The position numbers were made by a program, and so were the translations under genes. From Marinobacter lipolyticus SM19 (GTDB lineage: Bacteria > Pseudomonadota > Gammaproteobacteria > Pseudomonadales > Oleiphilaceae): a stretch of 64,000 bases of DNA. The notes below the pieces were generated by a model. That model worked only from the letters and a program-made list of their open reading frames with translations. It searched no databases and was not told the DNA's origin. This document shows, piece by piece, positions 8,670-16,772 of the stretch (positions within the stretch are counted from its first letter, which is position 1; each line of letters opens with the position of its first letter). The stretch lies in NCBI RefSeq assembly GCF_000397065.2, contig NZ_KE007328.1, positions 1-64,000 on the forward strand. Reading direction: 5' to 3'.

Positions 8670-9428
8670 ATGGATCTTGAACTGAAAGGCAAGAACGCTG
8701 TGGTCACCGGCGGCAGCAAGGGCATTGGCCGCTCCATCGCCCTGGCGCTGGCCGCCGAAGGTGTGAATGTGGCCATCTGCGCCCGCAGCGCCGGGGCGCT
8801 GGGAGAAACGGCCCGCGAGATCGAATCGCTGGGGGTGACAGCTTATCAGCAGTCCTGCGACGTTGCTGACGAAGACAGCCTTGATGACTTTCTGGAAAAC
8901 GCCCACTCTGAGCTCGGCAGTGTCGATATCCTGGTCAGCAATGTATCCGCTCTCGGGGTCGGCAACGACCTCAAGGCATGGGAAACCAATGTCAGCCTGG
9001 ATCTGATGGCGTCGGTCCGGGCGGTGTTGAAGGTGGTGCCCTGGATGAAGGAAGCCGGTGGTGGCAACATCATCCTGATGTCCTCCATTTCCGGTATCGA
9101 AGTCGGCACCACCCAGCCTTATGCCGCCACCAAGGCCGCGCTGATCAGCTACGCCAAGTCACTGGCGGTGGACCTGGGGCCGAGCGGTATCCGGGTGAAC
9201 TCCATCGCACCGGGCTCCATTGAGTTTCCCGGCGGGATTTGGGACAAGGCGAAAACCGATAACCCCGACCGCTACCACGGTACCCTGAAAAAGATCCCCT
9301 GGGGCCGTTTCGGGCGTCCGGAGGAAGTGGCGAATGTGGCCGTTTTTCTAGCTTCGGATAAGGTAGCGAGCTGGGTCACGGGTGCCTGCATTCCCGTCGA
9401 CGGCGCGCAGCACAAGACCAATATGTAA
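8670..9428 (+). CDS. SDR family oxidoreductase
   Basis: 252 residues, classical short-chain dehydrogenase/reductase. The cofactor loop is TGGSKGIG (residues 14-21), the N-S-Y-K set includes Ser in LMSSISG and Tyr-Lys in YAATK, and the C-terminal part has the usual VTGACIPVDGA. AAAGGCGG at about 8653-8660 is a plausible ribosome site. It is in the same orientation as the CYP153 operon and could oxidise an alcohol or reduce a ketone made downstream; substrate unknown. It resembles 3-oxoacyl-ACP reductase-like members. Confidence 0.88.
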   Translation: MDLELKGKNAVVTGGSKGIGRSIALALAAEGVNVAICARSAGALGETAREIESLGVTAYQQSCDVADEDSLDDFLENAHSELGSVDILVSNVSALGVGNDLKAWETNVSLDLMASVRAVLKVVPWMKEAGGGNIILMSSISGIEVGTTQPYAATKAALISYAKSLAVDLGPSGIRVNSIAPGSIEFPGGIWDKAKTDNPDRYHGTLKKIPWGRFGRPEEVANVAVFLASDKVASWVTGACIPVDGAQHKTNM

Positions 9429-9452
9429 CGGTTAGAACAAAACAAGGAAGAA

Positions 9453-10148
9453 CTAACGCGAAAGAGCAAAAGCGCCTGCGTTCAGCACACTGTGCCTGAG
9501 ATGGCGCCGCTTGATCCAAACCGTCGCGGCTTTGGGGCCCGCAACCAGGCTCGCGTAATCGTCGGGGGGCAGCCTCAGCCAGGATTGAGGCTCGTAGTCT
9601 TCACCGTCAACGGTGAGTGTTCCATCAACCACCAGCATTTCGAAGCCCCCGGGGTCGCCGATCCTGACCGACGCCCCGGGCGCTATGGTTTCTAATTGAA
9701 CCGTCTCTCGCTCATCTTCGAACAAGGGTGACACGGCAACATCCGGCCGCTCGGGATCGGTTATGCGGCCGATTCTGTTGGTATCGATTCTGACGAACGT
9801 GCGATCGTCGGGATCAAACTGGTGCAGTTTCACGAACATCAGGCAGCCTTGCTCTGCCCCGGGCGTATGGCGTGACGTCGGTGGGTTACGCACGTAGGTT
9901 CCCGCCGGGTAATCGCCATGCTCGTCCTGGAAAACCCCATGCAGGATCAGGAACTCTTCACCGCCGTCATGGGTGTGGGGTGAGAATGCACTGCCCTTCG
10001 CGTAGCGCACCAGGGATGTGGCTCGTGCCACCTCTTCGCCAATCCGGTCGAACATGCGCCGGTCGACACCGGGCATGGGGGAAGGAACCCAGTCCTGGCG
10101 CGCTCCGTGAACCACTGCGCGTTTGTTAAAATCCGCATTGATCAGCAT
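9453..10148 (-). CDS. ChrR-type cupin domain protein
   Basis: 231 residues containing two cupin-like halves. The first half has the metal-binding pattern SPHTHDGGEEFLIL (residues about 56-69) followed by PAGTYVRNPP and RHTPG, typical of ChrR_cupin (PF12973), whose founding member is an anti-sigma factor cupin. There is no N-terminal anti-sigma zinc domain here and no sigma-factor gene nearby, so it is more likely a stand-alone metal-binding cupin. Convergent with the SDR at 8670. Confidence 0.8.
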   Translation of the reverse strand: MLINADFNKRAVVHGARQDWVPSPMPGVDRRMFDRIGEEVARATSLVRYAKGSAFSPHTHDGGEEFLILHGVFQDEHGDYPAGTYVRNPPTSRHTPGAEQGCLMFVKLHQFDPDDRTFVRIDTNRIGRITDPERPDVAVSPLFEDERETVQLETIAPGASVRIGDPGGFEMLVVDGTLTVDGEDYEPQSWLRLPPDDYASLVAGPKAATVWIKRRHLRHSVLNAGAFALSR

Positions 10149-10188
10149 AGGATTCCGTTTCCCCTAAAGCTCGCCAAATCCAGTATAG

Positions 10189-10626
10189 TCACGCGGAAGG
10201 CGGCCAGACGAAGTCAGGCCGCAGCCCCTCATAAACGGGACGACCATCATCAGGGCGAGGTGCGCCCGTGGACTCGTCAAAAAACGCATGGTAAGTCGGG
10301 GGCAGGCTCTCTGGATCGTACCCCATGAGGTTCGGAACAATCGCGCGGATTCGTCTTTGTTTGTCATCCAGCATGATGGGTGTGCCACACGTGGCGCAGG
10401 TACACAGTTCAAGTGGTCCATCCGGATTCTGATCGTTGAAAGGTTGTCGGTTCAGGCCTTCCCGATTGTCCACTGTCAGGTCACGATGGTTGAAGAAGAC
10501 GACATGGGTCGACTCTTGCCCGGTGACACGTTTACAGACAGAACAATGGCAGATGTGGTTGTCTATCGGATCATTACTTGAATGGGTGTGGATATGATCA
10601 CAACCCCCGGCATATTTCTGTGACAT
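10189..10626 (-). CDS. GFA / CENP-V family zinc protein
   Basis: 145 residues. Cysteine pairs CHCSVC (residues 26-31) and CTCATC (near 74-79) match the Mss4-like zinc fold of the GFA (glutathione-dependent formaldehyde-activating) family. Most members are of unknown function and few are true formaldehyde-glutathione enzymes. It lies 40 bp upstream of the cupin gene on the same strand and may share its transcript. A GGATCCC/GGGATCC hairpin (10661-10680) lies in its divergent promoter region. Confidence 0.82.
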   Translation of the reverse strand: MSQKYAGGCDHIHTHSSNDPIDNHICHCSVCKRVTGQESTHVVFFNHRDLTVDNREGLNRQPFNDQNPDGPLELCTCATCGTPIMLDDKQRRIRAIVPNLMGYDPESLPPTYHAFFDESTGAPRPDDGRPVYEGLRPDFVWPPSA

Positions 10627-10773
10627 GGCTCGTTCCCCTCTGGTTGAGGTTATACGCCGTGGATCCCCGGAAAGGGATCCTGAGACTCAAAGTATGGAAC
10701 CTAGCTGCGTATGCCACAAGGTCCGTGAAAATGAGAGACTGGCCCCTGTCCGTTTTTAATCAGTGAGTGATTC

Positions 10774-11127
10774 ATGAAGAAGATTGACGCGAGGAACGTG
10801 CCTGACAGTGACGTGACATGCGCCACATGTGAAGCGAATTGTTGTCGCCTGGAGGTCATGTTGATTACGGATACGGGGGTGCCTGAAAAATACGTCGAGT
10901 TGGACAGTTGGGGTGGAATGACCATGGCCCGCCTGGACGACGGATGGTGTGCCGCTTTAGATCGTTCCACCATGCTTTGTAGTATTTACGAGCACCGCCC
11001 ACTGATCTGCCGTGAATTTGAAATGGGCGGCTACGACTGCCTTGCTGAAAGAGTCTCGCTCCCCCAGGTAAGGACTTCCCCTGAAGTTGTTGAAAACACA
11101 CCAACTCGGGAGGATCATGGAATGTAA
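10774..11127 (+). CDS. YkgJ-family cysteine-cluster protein
   Basis: 117 residues. The conserved cluster CATCEANCC (16-24), a CxxY-type segment LCSIYEHRP and a further REFEMGGYDC match the YkgJ/UPF0153 zinc- or iron-chelating family. Its biochemical role is not established. It lies upstream of a PEBP-like gene, 34 nt apart, in the same orientation. Confidence 0.82.
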   Translation: MKKIDARNVPDSDVTCATCEANCCRLEVMLITDTGVPEKYVELDSWGGMTMARLDDGWCAALDRSTMLCSIYEHRPLICREFEMGGYDCLAERVSLPQVRTSPEVVENTPTREDHGM

Positions 11128-11161
11128 GCGTTTGACCCTTTGCGAAAGAAGGAGGGACACC

Positions 11162-11638
11162 ATGGCCTTCGCACTGTCTTCCATGACGGTAACCTGCCCT
11201 GACTTCGGTCCGGATGGCCAGCTTCACACCCGGCATACCGGAGAAGGCGCCGACCTCTCGCCCGGCTTGTCCTGGAGCGGCGAGCCCAAGGGAACCCAAT
11301 CCTTTGCGGTGATCTGTCACGACCCTGACGCTCCGCAGGTGAAAAACGGCTCCTACGGTTTTGTGCACTGGGTATTGTACAACCTGCCAACCTCGACACC
11401 TTATCTGGATGAGGGCTCGGACAAGGGCACCCACGGCGCCAACGACTTCGGAACCAGTGGCTATGGCGGTCCCATGCCTCCCCGGGGCCATGGCCGGCAT
11501 CACTATTATTTCTGGGTATTGGCTCTGGATCAGCAACTGGACCTGCCCGCCGGTCTCACTCTGGGCGAGTTGCTCGAGAAAGTGGAGCCTCATCTGATGG
11601 GCATGAACCGGCTGGTGGGGGTCTATGAGCGCAGCTGA
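11162..11638 (+). CDS. YbhB/YbcL-type PEBP-like protein
   Basis: 158 residues from ATG at 11162, chosen for the strong AAGGAGGG ribosome site immediately upstream; a longer frame exists but lacks one. Contains the phosphatidylethanolamine-binding/Raf-kinase-inhibitor-like motifs: DPDAP in the ligand pocket, the GSYGFVHW segment and a GHGRHHYYF-like C-terminal half. Bacterial members are soluble proteins of unclear role, possibly binding anionic ligands. The stop codon overlaps the 3' end of the converging hydrolase gene by 16 bp. Confidence 0.88.
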   Translation: MAFALSSMTVTCPDFGPDGQLHTRHTGEGADLSPGLSWSGEPKGTQSFAVICHDPDAPQVKNGSYGFVHWVLYNLPTSTPYLDEGSDKGTHGANDFGTSGYGGPMPPRGHGRHHYYFWVLALDQQLDLPAGLTLGELLEKVEPHLMGMNRLVGVYERS

Positions 11639-12438
11639 TTGCAAAAGCGCTCGATACGGTCCGCGACTTCGGCAGGGTGAGTCATGTGGAGGCAGTGGCC
11701 TTCCCCCTTTGTCAACGAAAACGTACTTCCGGGCATCCGCTCATGCATATAGTGACCAATCCTTTGATCGGCGAAAGCGTCAGTTTCGCTCTGCAGGATC
11801 AATGCGGGATGCTTTGAGTCGGGAAGGATGTGGCGATAATCCGAAAAGAACGTGGCACGGGCGAAAACCCTGGCAGCTCTGATATCGTTTGAACAGAAGG
11901 TTTTGGCCAGATCATCAATCATTTCCTGTGGTGCCTCGCGCCCCATGACCAGCGGGGCCAGGAAACTGGCCCACCCCAGATAATTTCTCTCCATCAGGTC
12001 GAGAAGTTCCTGGAGATCCGCCTGTTCAAAGCCGCCCAGGTAGTCGGGGGGAATGTTCAGAAAACAGGGAGATGGACAGATCATCGCCAAGCGGTCAAAG
12101 AGGGCCGGATTCGCCTGGCAAGCAAGAAGGCCGATCATGCTGCTTACCGAATGGCCCACGAGAATCACGTCCTGAAGCTCAAGCGCCTCACAAATCTCCG
12201 TGACGTCCCTCGCATAGCCTTCCAGTGATCCGTAACGATCCGGGTCAAACGCCGATATACCCGAGCCGCCTGAGCCGACATAATCAAAAAGTACCAGTGT
12301 GTAACGCACCGGCAATCGCGGCACCAGATATCTCCACATGGTCTGATCCCAACCAAACCCATTGGCAAGCATCATGGAGCGGGATCCATCCCCGATCAGG
12401 TGGACATTATTCCTGAGGACAATCTTCTGGAGGTTCAT
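11623..12438 (-). CDS. RsbQ-like alpha/beta hydrolase
   Basis: 271 residues from ATG at 12438, which has AAGGAG six bases upstream. It matches RsbQ/KAI2/D14-type hydrolases throughout: NGFGWDQTMWR near residue 26, the FDYVGSG element, nucleophile in VGHSVSSMIG, PSPCFLN, GGFEQADL, catalytic Asp in SETDAF and His in GEGHCLHM. In Bacillus RsbQ works with the PAS phosphatase RsbP; many Gram-negative copies sit next to PAS sensor genes. No sensor partner is in this window. The family opens or binds a small lipophilic ligand. Confidence 0.88.
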   Translation of the reverse strand: MNLQKIVLRNNVHLIGDGSRSMMLANGFGWDQTMWRYLVPRLPVRYTLVLFDYVGSGGSGISAFDPDRYGSLEGYARDVTEICEALELQDVILVGHSVSSMIGLLACQANPALFDRLAMICPSPCFLNIPPDYLGGFEQADLQELLDLMERNYLGWASFLAPLVMGREAPQEMIDDLAKTFCSNDIRAARVFARATFFSDYRHILPDSKHPALILQSETDAFADQRIGHYMHERMPGSTFSLTKGEGHCLHMTHPAEVADRIERFCNQLRS

Positions 12439-12634
12439 CAGCCACTCCTTGTGCCGAAGGCTCAAGTCGGGCACCTATGATTTAAGAATAGACTCAAGGT
12501 ACAAGAGCGTCCACGGTGGTTTATTGCCCTTTCATCTCAGCAAGTACTACCGCAAGGCCTTTACGCCCAGTTTCCATGACCGCCATTCATGCTAGTCTGA
12601 GCCCAGACTTCCCGAACACAACAAGGCAAATTCA

Positions 12635-13381
12635 ATGCGAAAGAACATTCTGATTACCGGTGCCAGCACCGGCCTCGGTGAAGGTATGGCGCGCGAATGG
12701 GCCGCCAAGGGCTGCAATCTGGCGCTGTGTGCCCGGCGGGCCGATAAGCTGGAGGCGCTGCAACGGGAGTTGCAGCAAGCTTATCCCAACATTCGGGTGC
12801 TGGTGCGAGGGCTGGATGTGTGCGACTACGATCAGGTATTCGAGGTGTTCCGTGGCTTTCGGGATGAGTTGGGCAGTCTTGACCGCGTGGTGGTTAACGC
12901 GGGCATTGGCAGCTCCCAACCCATAGGCCGGGGACATTTTGCCGCCAACCGGCAAACGGCCGAAACCAACTTTATAGCGGCCATCGCTCAAAGCGAAGCG
13001 GCCATGGAAATCTTCCGGGAGCATAACAGCGGCCATCTGGTGCTGATGTCTTCGGTAAGCGGCGTTCGCGGTTTCCGTGGCCCTCTTAACGTTTACGCAG
13101 CCACCAAAGCCGCCGTGGCGTCATTGGCGGAAGGCCTGCAATTGGATACCAAGGGCAAACCCATTAACGTCAGCAACATTTTGCCCGGCTACATTCTGAC
13201 GGACATCAACCGCGGTACCAAGAATGCGCCCTTCCGGGTGGACCTCGAAACCGGCGTCAAGGCTTTGGTGAAAGCCATCGAGTCTGAAAAACGCCGCGCC
13301 TATGTGCCCTGGTGGCCCTGGACACCGCTGAGTTACGTGTTGAAGTCCCTGCCCTTCGGAATATTTTCAAGGGCCATGTAA
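12635..13381 (+). CDS. SDR family oxidoreductase
   Basis: 248 residues, classical SDR with cofactor loop TGASTGLG (7-14), NAGIGSS, Ser in MSSVSG and YAATK active-site pair. The C-terminus PWWPWTPLSYVLKSLPFGIF is hydrophobic and suggests membrane association, as in SDRs acting on lipids or acyl chains. It is transcribed divergently from the RsbQ-like gene. Substrate not identifiable. Confidence 0.87.
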   Translation: MRKNILITGASTGLGEGMAREWAAKGCNLALCARRADKLEALQRELQQAYPNIRVLVRGLDVCDYDQVFEVFRGFRDELGSLDRVVVNAGIGSSQPIGRGHFAANRQTAETNFIAAIAQSEAAMEIFREHNSGHLVLMSSVSGVRGFRGPLNVYAATKAAVASLAEGLQLDTKGKPINVSNILPGYILTDINRGTKNAPFRVDLETGVKALVKAIESEKRRAYVPWWPWTPLSYVLKSLPFGIFSRAM

Positions 13382-13433
13382 GCGGTTCGTCAGCCTTTCG
13401 AAACGTCCGGGCAGTGGATGTCGATCCTTTGGG

Positions 13434-13766
13434 TTAATCCACTGAGGATCGGGAACGTCGAAATTGCAGGACTCGTGCGCTTGTCGGCGCGGATGGTTCG
13501 GGGGTGCGTGGCTGATTAAGCAGAGCTTTTTGCAGAGCGAGAAACGAGTCGTACATCATGGCCTGAATGTTCATTAGCGCCCTCATGGGACTGCCGGCTA
13601 CCCGGCGCCGGGCATCGATCACAAACTGAAGGCCCCGCAGCCGGCGCTGGTTGCACGTCTTACTGCGGCGAATACAGTCATCAATCAATTTCCCGCGCAA
13701 ACTCTCAAAGCCTTTCGGATCACGCTGGTGCAAATCCTTGAGCTCATCAAACGGGGGCACATCCAT
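13434..13766 (-). CDS. DUF3135 domain protein
   Basis: 110 residues; the whole N-terminal 85 residues (FDELKDLHQRDPKGFESLR then RRLRGLQFVIDARR and SPMRALMNIQAMMYDSF) match the DUF3135 family of small gammaproteobacterial proteins of unknown function. Likely cytoplasmic and helical. Ribosome site GGAGGA-like just upstream on the minus strand (AAAAGGAGGAAAG). Confidence 0.82.
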   Translation of the reverse strand: MDVPPFDELKDLHQRDPKGFESLRGKLIDDCIRRSKTCNQRRLRGLQFVIDARRRVAGSPMRALMNIQAMMYDSFLALQKALLNQPRTPEPSAPTSARVLQFRRSRSSVD

Positions 13767-13905
13767 AACTTTCCTCCTTTTCTGGATTCAAGTAGTCAGT
13801 GCTGCGCCTTCTATAATTTAAGCCGCTGTCACCCGCGTTCGCCAGCCGGAAACTGATGGACGATATCAACATAGGCGGACATTCATTCACAGATCGGAGA
13901 ACGCT

Positions 13906-14070
13906 ATGGCAGGTGGTTAGTCACGGGATAGCGCCGTTCAGGATCAAATCGACGCGAGCGTTGAAGACGAAGTGCAGCGCGCACGGAGCCAGTTGGCTAC
14001 CGGTGAGAGTGCAATCCATTGCGAAGGGTGTGAGAGCAGTCATTGCGATTCTCCTCAACAAACCCCATGA
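13906..14070 (+). pseudogene. Remnant of a DksA/TraR-type zinc-finger gene (YbiI-like)
   Basis: Reading from ATG at 13906 (GGAGAA Shine-Dalgarno just upstream) gives MAGG, a TAG stop, then SRDSAVQDQIDASVEDEV continuing to HCEGCESSHC. This matches the N-terminal half of YbiI-type DksA/TraR proteins, where the fifth residue is Trp, so TGG seems to have become TAG. The second zinc-binding pair and the rest of the family's roughly 88 residues are missing; the frame ends at TGA 14068-14070. Its 3' end overlaps the converging DUF2459 gene. Confidence 0.75.
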
Positions 14071-14677
14071 CACTATCAGCCGTAAGCTTGAATGTGGGCG
14101 ATATATCCATTCCCGCACTCTTCAGTGCCTTCGCGGCCCATTTGTTACTGGTATTCAGTAAGTGGTAACGGCCCTGGCCATCATAGAACTGGCTGTCGCC
14201 ATAGATTCCGCGCTTCGTTTCAATCAGGTTCCCGGTCTCATCCTGAGTAAAGCTGTTGGCCAAATATCGCGTTAGAGAATCGCTTTCTTCGGCCGTGAGG
14301 CAGGTATCGACAACGTCACTCCGGGGGAAATACTCAACGGGAGAAACTGGCAACGCCACAACGTGTACCACGGTTCCCTGCGACCAGACGATAGCCTGCA
14401 GCGTAACGCCTGTCGTAACCTCCTGGGCCTGGTAGTACCCCGCATCGCCCCACCCCAGTTCGTAATACTCAGCACCAGCAAACCGATCTTTGAGGTCCGG
14501 GAACACCAGGTTGAGCTCTTCAGCAGCAATCACGAGCCCCACATGCCAGCCATGGCTCACAACGTGGAGCTTGCTTGTACGGGGACTGTCAGCTTCGCCG
14601 TCCGGCTGGACGACATGGGGTTTTCCGGAGCATCCGAAAATGGAGAACAACACGAAAAGAAGGCCAATTGCTTTCAT
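13997..14677 (-). CDS. DUF2459 / TIGR02117 family lipoprotein
   Basis: 226 residues. The N-terminus MKAIGLLFVLFSIFGCSG is a lipoprotein signal with Cys16 as lipidation site. The mature part carries VVSHGWHVGLVI, ELGWGDAGYY and, near the end, NKWAAKALKSAG, which match the TIGR02117/DUF2459 family of envelope proteins of unknown function. It is complete, but its 3' end overlaps the zinc-finger remnant on the other strand. Confidence 0.82.
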   Translation of the reverse strand: MKAIGLLFVLFSIFGCSGKPHVVQPDGEADSPRTSKLHVVSHGWHVGLVIAAEELNLVFPDLKDRFAGAEYYELGWGDAGYYQAQEVTTGVTLQAIVWSQGTVVHVVALPVSPVEYFPRSDVVDTCLTAEESDSLTRYLANSFTQDETGNLIETKRGIYGDSQFYDGQGRYHLLNTSNKWAAKALKSAGMDISPTFKLTADSVMGFVEENRNDCSHTLRNGLHSHR

Positions 14678-14860
14678 CCTGATGCCCCATTGAGTGAGAC
14701 TGCAGTAACCTACACTAGCAGATAAATTAAAGGGGCCGGGAAACTCGGACAGGTCTTATTCAGAGTATGGGTTCTTCAGGAACAAACACGAGTACACTCA
14801 CCCACCCAGTACGAATCGCTGCACCCCGGAGCTCTTCCCCGTTCTTTCGGTATCTTTTGC

Positions 14861-15760
14861 TTAGCAGTCCCAGTCCGGCTTCTCGGTCAGCCGCTCAAGC
14901 AGAAAATCCAGCAAAGCGCGCAGCGCCGGCGGCATTTGCCGACGGCTGCCATAGAGCGCATGGATGCCCAACGCCTGCGATTGGTACTCGGGCAACAGTT
15001 GCACCAGCACTCCTGAGCGTAACAGCGCGCTAACCGAGTAGAGCGGCTGCTGGCTGATGCCCGCGTGCGCCAGTGTGGCTTCCAGCAGCACCATGGATTC
15101 GTTAGCACTGAGGTTGCCGTTGACGGCCACAGCGAAGGGCTCGCCGTCGCGCTTGAATTTCCAGGTGTTGCGGCCGAAATAGGCATAGTTCAGACAATTA
15201 TGCTGCGCCAGATCCTCGGGCCGCTGGGGAGTGCCATGGCGCTTGAGATAGGCCGGCGTGGCGCACACCGCCGAGCGACATACCCCGAGTTGGCGGGCGA
15301 TCACATTGGGGGCCAGTTGATTGGTGATGCGCAGTGCCAGGTCGACCCGCGCCTCCACCAAATTGACCGCCTCACTGCTAATCAAAAGATCGATGCCAAC
15401 CTGCGGATACAGGGCGAGGAACTCGTTCAACGCATGCACCAGCCAGGCCTGGGCCAACGACTGGCTGCAGGCAATGCGCAGGTTGCCGCGCGGAGCGGAG
15501 TCACCGCTCGGGCTGATGCCCTGCATGGTTTCGGCCACCGCGAGCATTTGCCGGCACTGCGGCAACAGCTGTTCGCCAGTGTCGGTCAGGCTCAGCTTGC
15601 GCGTGCTGCGATGTAACAGACGCGCGCCGACCCAGGTTTCCAGCTCGCCGAGATAGCGCGAGACCATCGCCCGCGACATCTCCAGCGCCTCGGCAGCCGC
15701 GGTTTGGCTGCCCCGCTCCACCACTTCGACAAATACCCGGGTTGCCGTCAGTCGATCCAT
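14861..15760 (-). CDS. LysR-family transcriptional regulator
   Basis: 299 residues. Helix-turn-helix at about 15-60 (QTAAAEALEMSRAMVSRYLG, ETWVGARLLHRSTRKL) and a LysR substrate domain after residue 90. It is divergent from an MBL-fold hydrolase gene with about 100 bp between, the usual arrangement of a LysR regulator and its target. Codon choice in the pair is very rich in GC-ending codons and looks Pseudomonas-like compared with the neighbours. Confidence 0.88.
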   Translation of the reverse strand: MDRLTATRVFVEVVERGSQTAAAEALEMSRAMVSRYLGELETWVGARLLHRSTRKLSLTDTGEQLLPQCRQMLAVAETMQGISPSGDSAPRGNLRIACSQSLAQAWLVHALNEFLALYPQVGIDLLISSEAVNLVEARVDLALRITNQLAPNVIARQLGVCRSAVCATPAYLKRHGTPQRPEDLAQHNCLNYAYFGRNTWKFKRDGEPFAVAVNGNLSANESMVLLEATLAHAGISQQPLYSVSALLRSGVLVQLLPEYQSQALGIHALYGSRRQMPPALRALLDFLLERLTEKPDWDC

Positions 15761-15861
15761 TATTCGCTCGATTTACGCAACAAATATGCCCAGCTTAACG
15801 GGTTTTTTGCAATATTTGAAACTACTAAACTCCCTCAACCACTTAATAAATGGAGGTCAGC

Positions 15862-16734
15862 ATGTCCACTACCCGTATCATCCGCCAACTCGTCGGCGGT
15901 GCCGCTTTGCTCGCCAGCGCCTGCGTCGCCCTGGCGCAACCGCTCAGCATCGAGGTGTACAATCCCGGCGAAAATGCCATCTTCCCGGTCACGTCGACCT
16001 TGATCAGCGGTGAGCGTGACGCGATCTTGATCGATGCCCAGTTTTCCACCCGCGAAGCCCAGGCGTTGGTCGAGCGAATCCAGGCCAGCGGTAAATACCT
16101 GACCACCATTTTTATCAGCCACGGCGATCCGGATTTTTACTTTGGCCTGGAGACCCTGACGCGCGCCTACCCCGAAGCCAAGGTTCTGGCAACGCCAGAG
16201 ACCGTCGCTTATATCGAGAAAAGCCACGCGCCCAAGCTGGCGTACTGGGGACCGATCCTCAAGGACAACGCACCGGAGCGCACCGTCGTACCCGAAGTCC
16301 TGCAAGGCGATAGTCTGACCCTGGAAGGACAACGCCTGCAGTTGATTGGCCACGACCCCAAACACACCAGTCTGTGGATTCCCAGCATCAAAACCGTGGT
16401 CGGCGGGGTGCTCACCTCCGCCAACATCCACCCTTGGATCGCTGATGCGCAAACTCTGGAGGCTCGTCAGTCCTGGCTAGAATCCCTCGACCAGCTCGAA
16501 GCCCTGCAACCAACCACTCTGATCCCCGGCCATTACCTGGGCAAGCCCAATCTGAACCTGGACGACCTGCGCTTCACCCGCGACTACCTGCTGACTCTGG
16601 AAACCGAGTTGCCGAAAGCCAAGGACAGCGAAAGCCTGATCGCGGCGATGAAAGCCAAGTATCCGGAGTTGCTCGACGCCAGCAGCCTTGAACTGAGCGC
16701 CAAGGTGCTCAAGGGCGAGATGCAGTGGCCGTAA
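15862..16734 (+). CDS. Secreted MBL-fold metallo-hydrolase
   Basis: 290 residues from ATG at 15862 with GGAGG at about 15851-15855; the in-frame ATG at 15850 overlaps that site. A signal peptide (GGAALLASACVALAQ) is evident. The metal-site motif is SHGDPDFYFG in place of the classical HxHxDH, with further metal-ligand candidates in GHDPKHTS and PGHYLGKPN. It belongs to the beta-lactamase-fold superfamily; the substrate is unknown. Target candidate of the divergent LysR regulator. Confidence 0.82.
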   Translation: MSTTRIIRQLVGGAALLASACVALAQPLSIEVYNPGENAIFPVTSTLISGERDAILIDAQFSTREAQALVERIQASGKYLTTIFISHGDPDFYFGLETLTRAYPEAKVLATPETVAYIEKSHAPKLAYWGPILKDNAPERTVVPEVLQGDSLTLEGQRLQLIGHDPKHTSLWIPSIKTVVGGVLTSANIHPWIADAQTLEARQSWLESLDQLEALQPTTLIPGHYLGKPNLNLDDLRFTRDYLLTLETELPKAKDSESLIAAMKAKYPELLDASSLELSAKVLKGEMQWP

Positions 16735-16772
16735 TGCCAAAGATCTGACCAGGGCATCGAGTTCGTGTCAGT

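Noticed and set aside
10661..10680. GGATCCC/GGGATCC hairpin as a terminator
   Set aside because: It lies between two divergent gene starts, so no transcript needs termination there; kept only as a note in the neighbouring gene.
13856..14161. 101-codon plus-strand frame starting MDDINIGGHSF
   Set aside because: It overlaps the DksA/TraR remnant in another frame and has no homology by eye; the remnant explains the region better.
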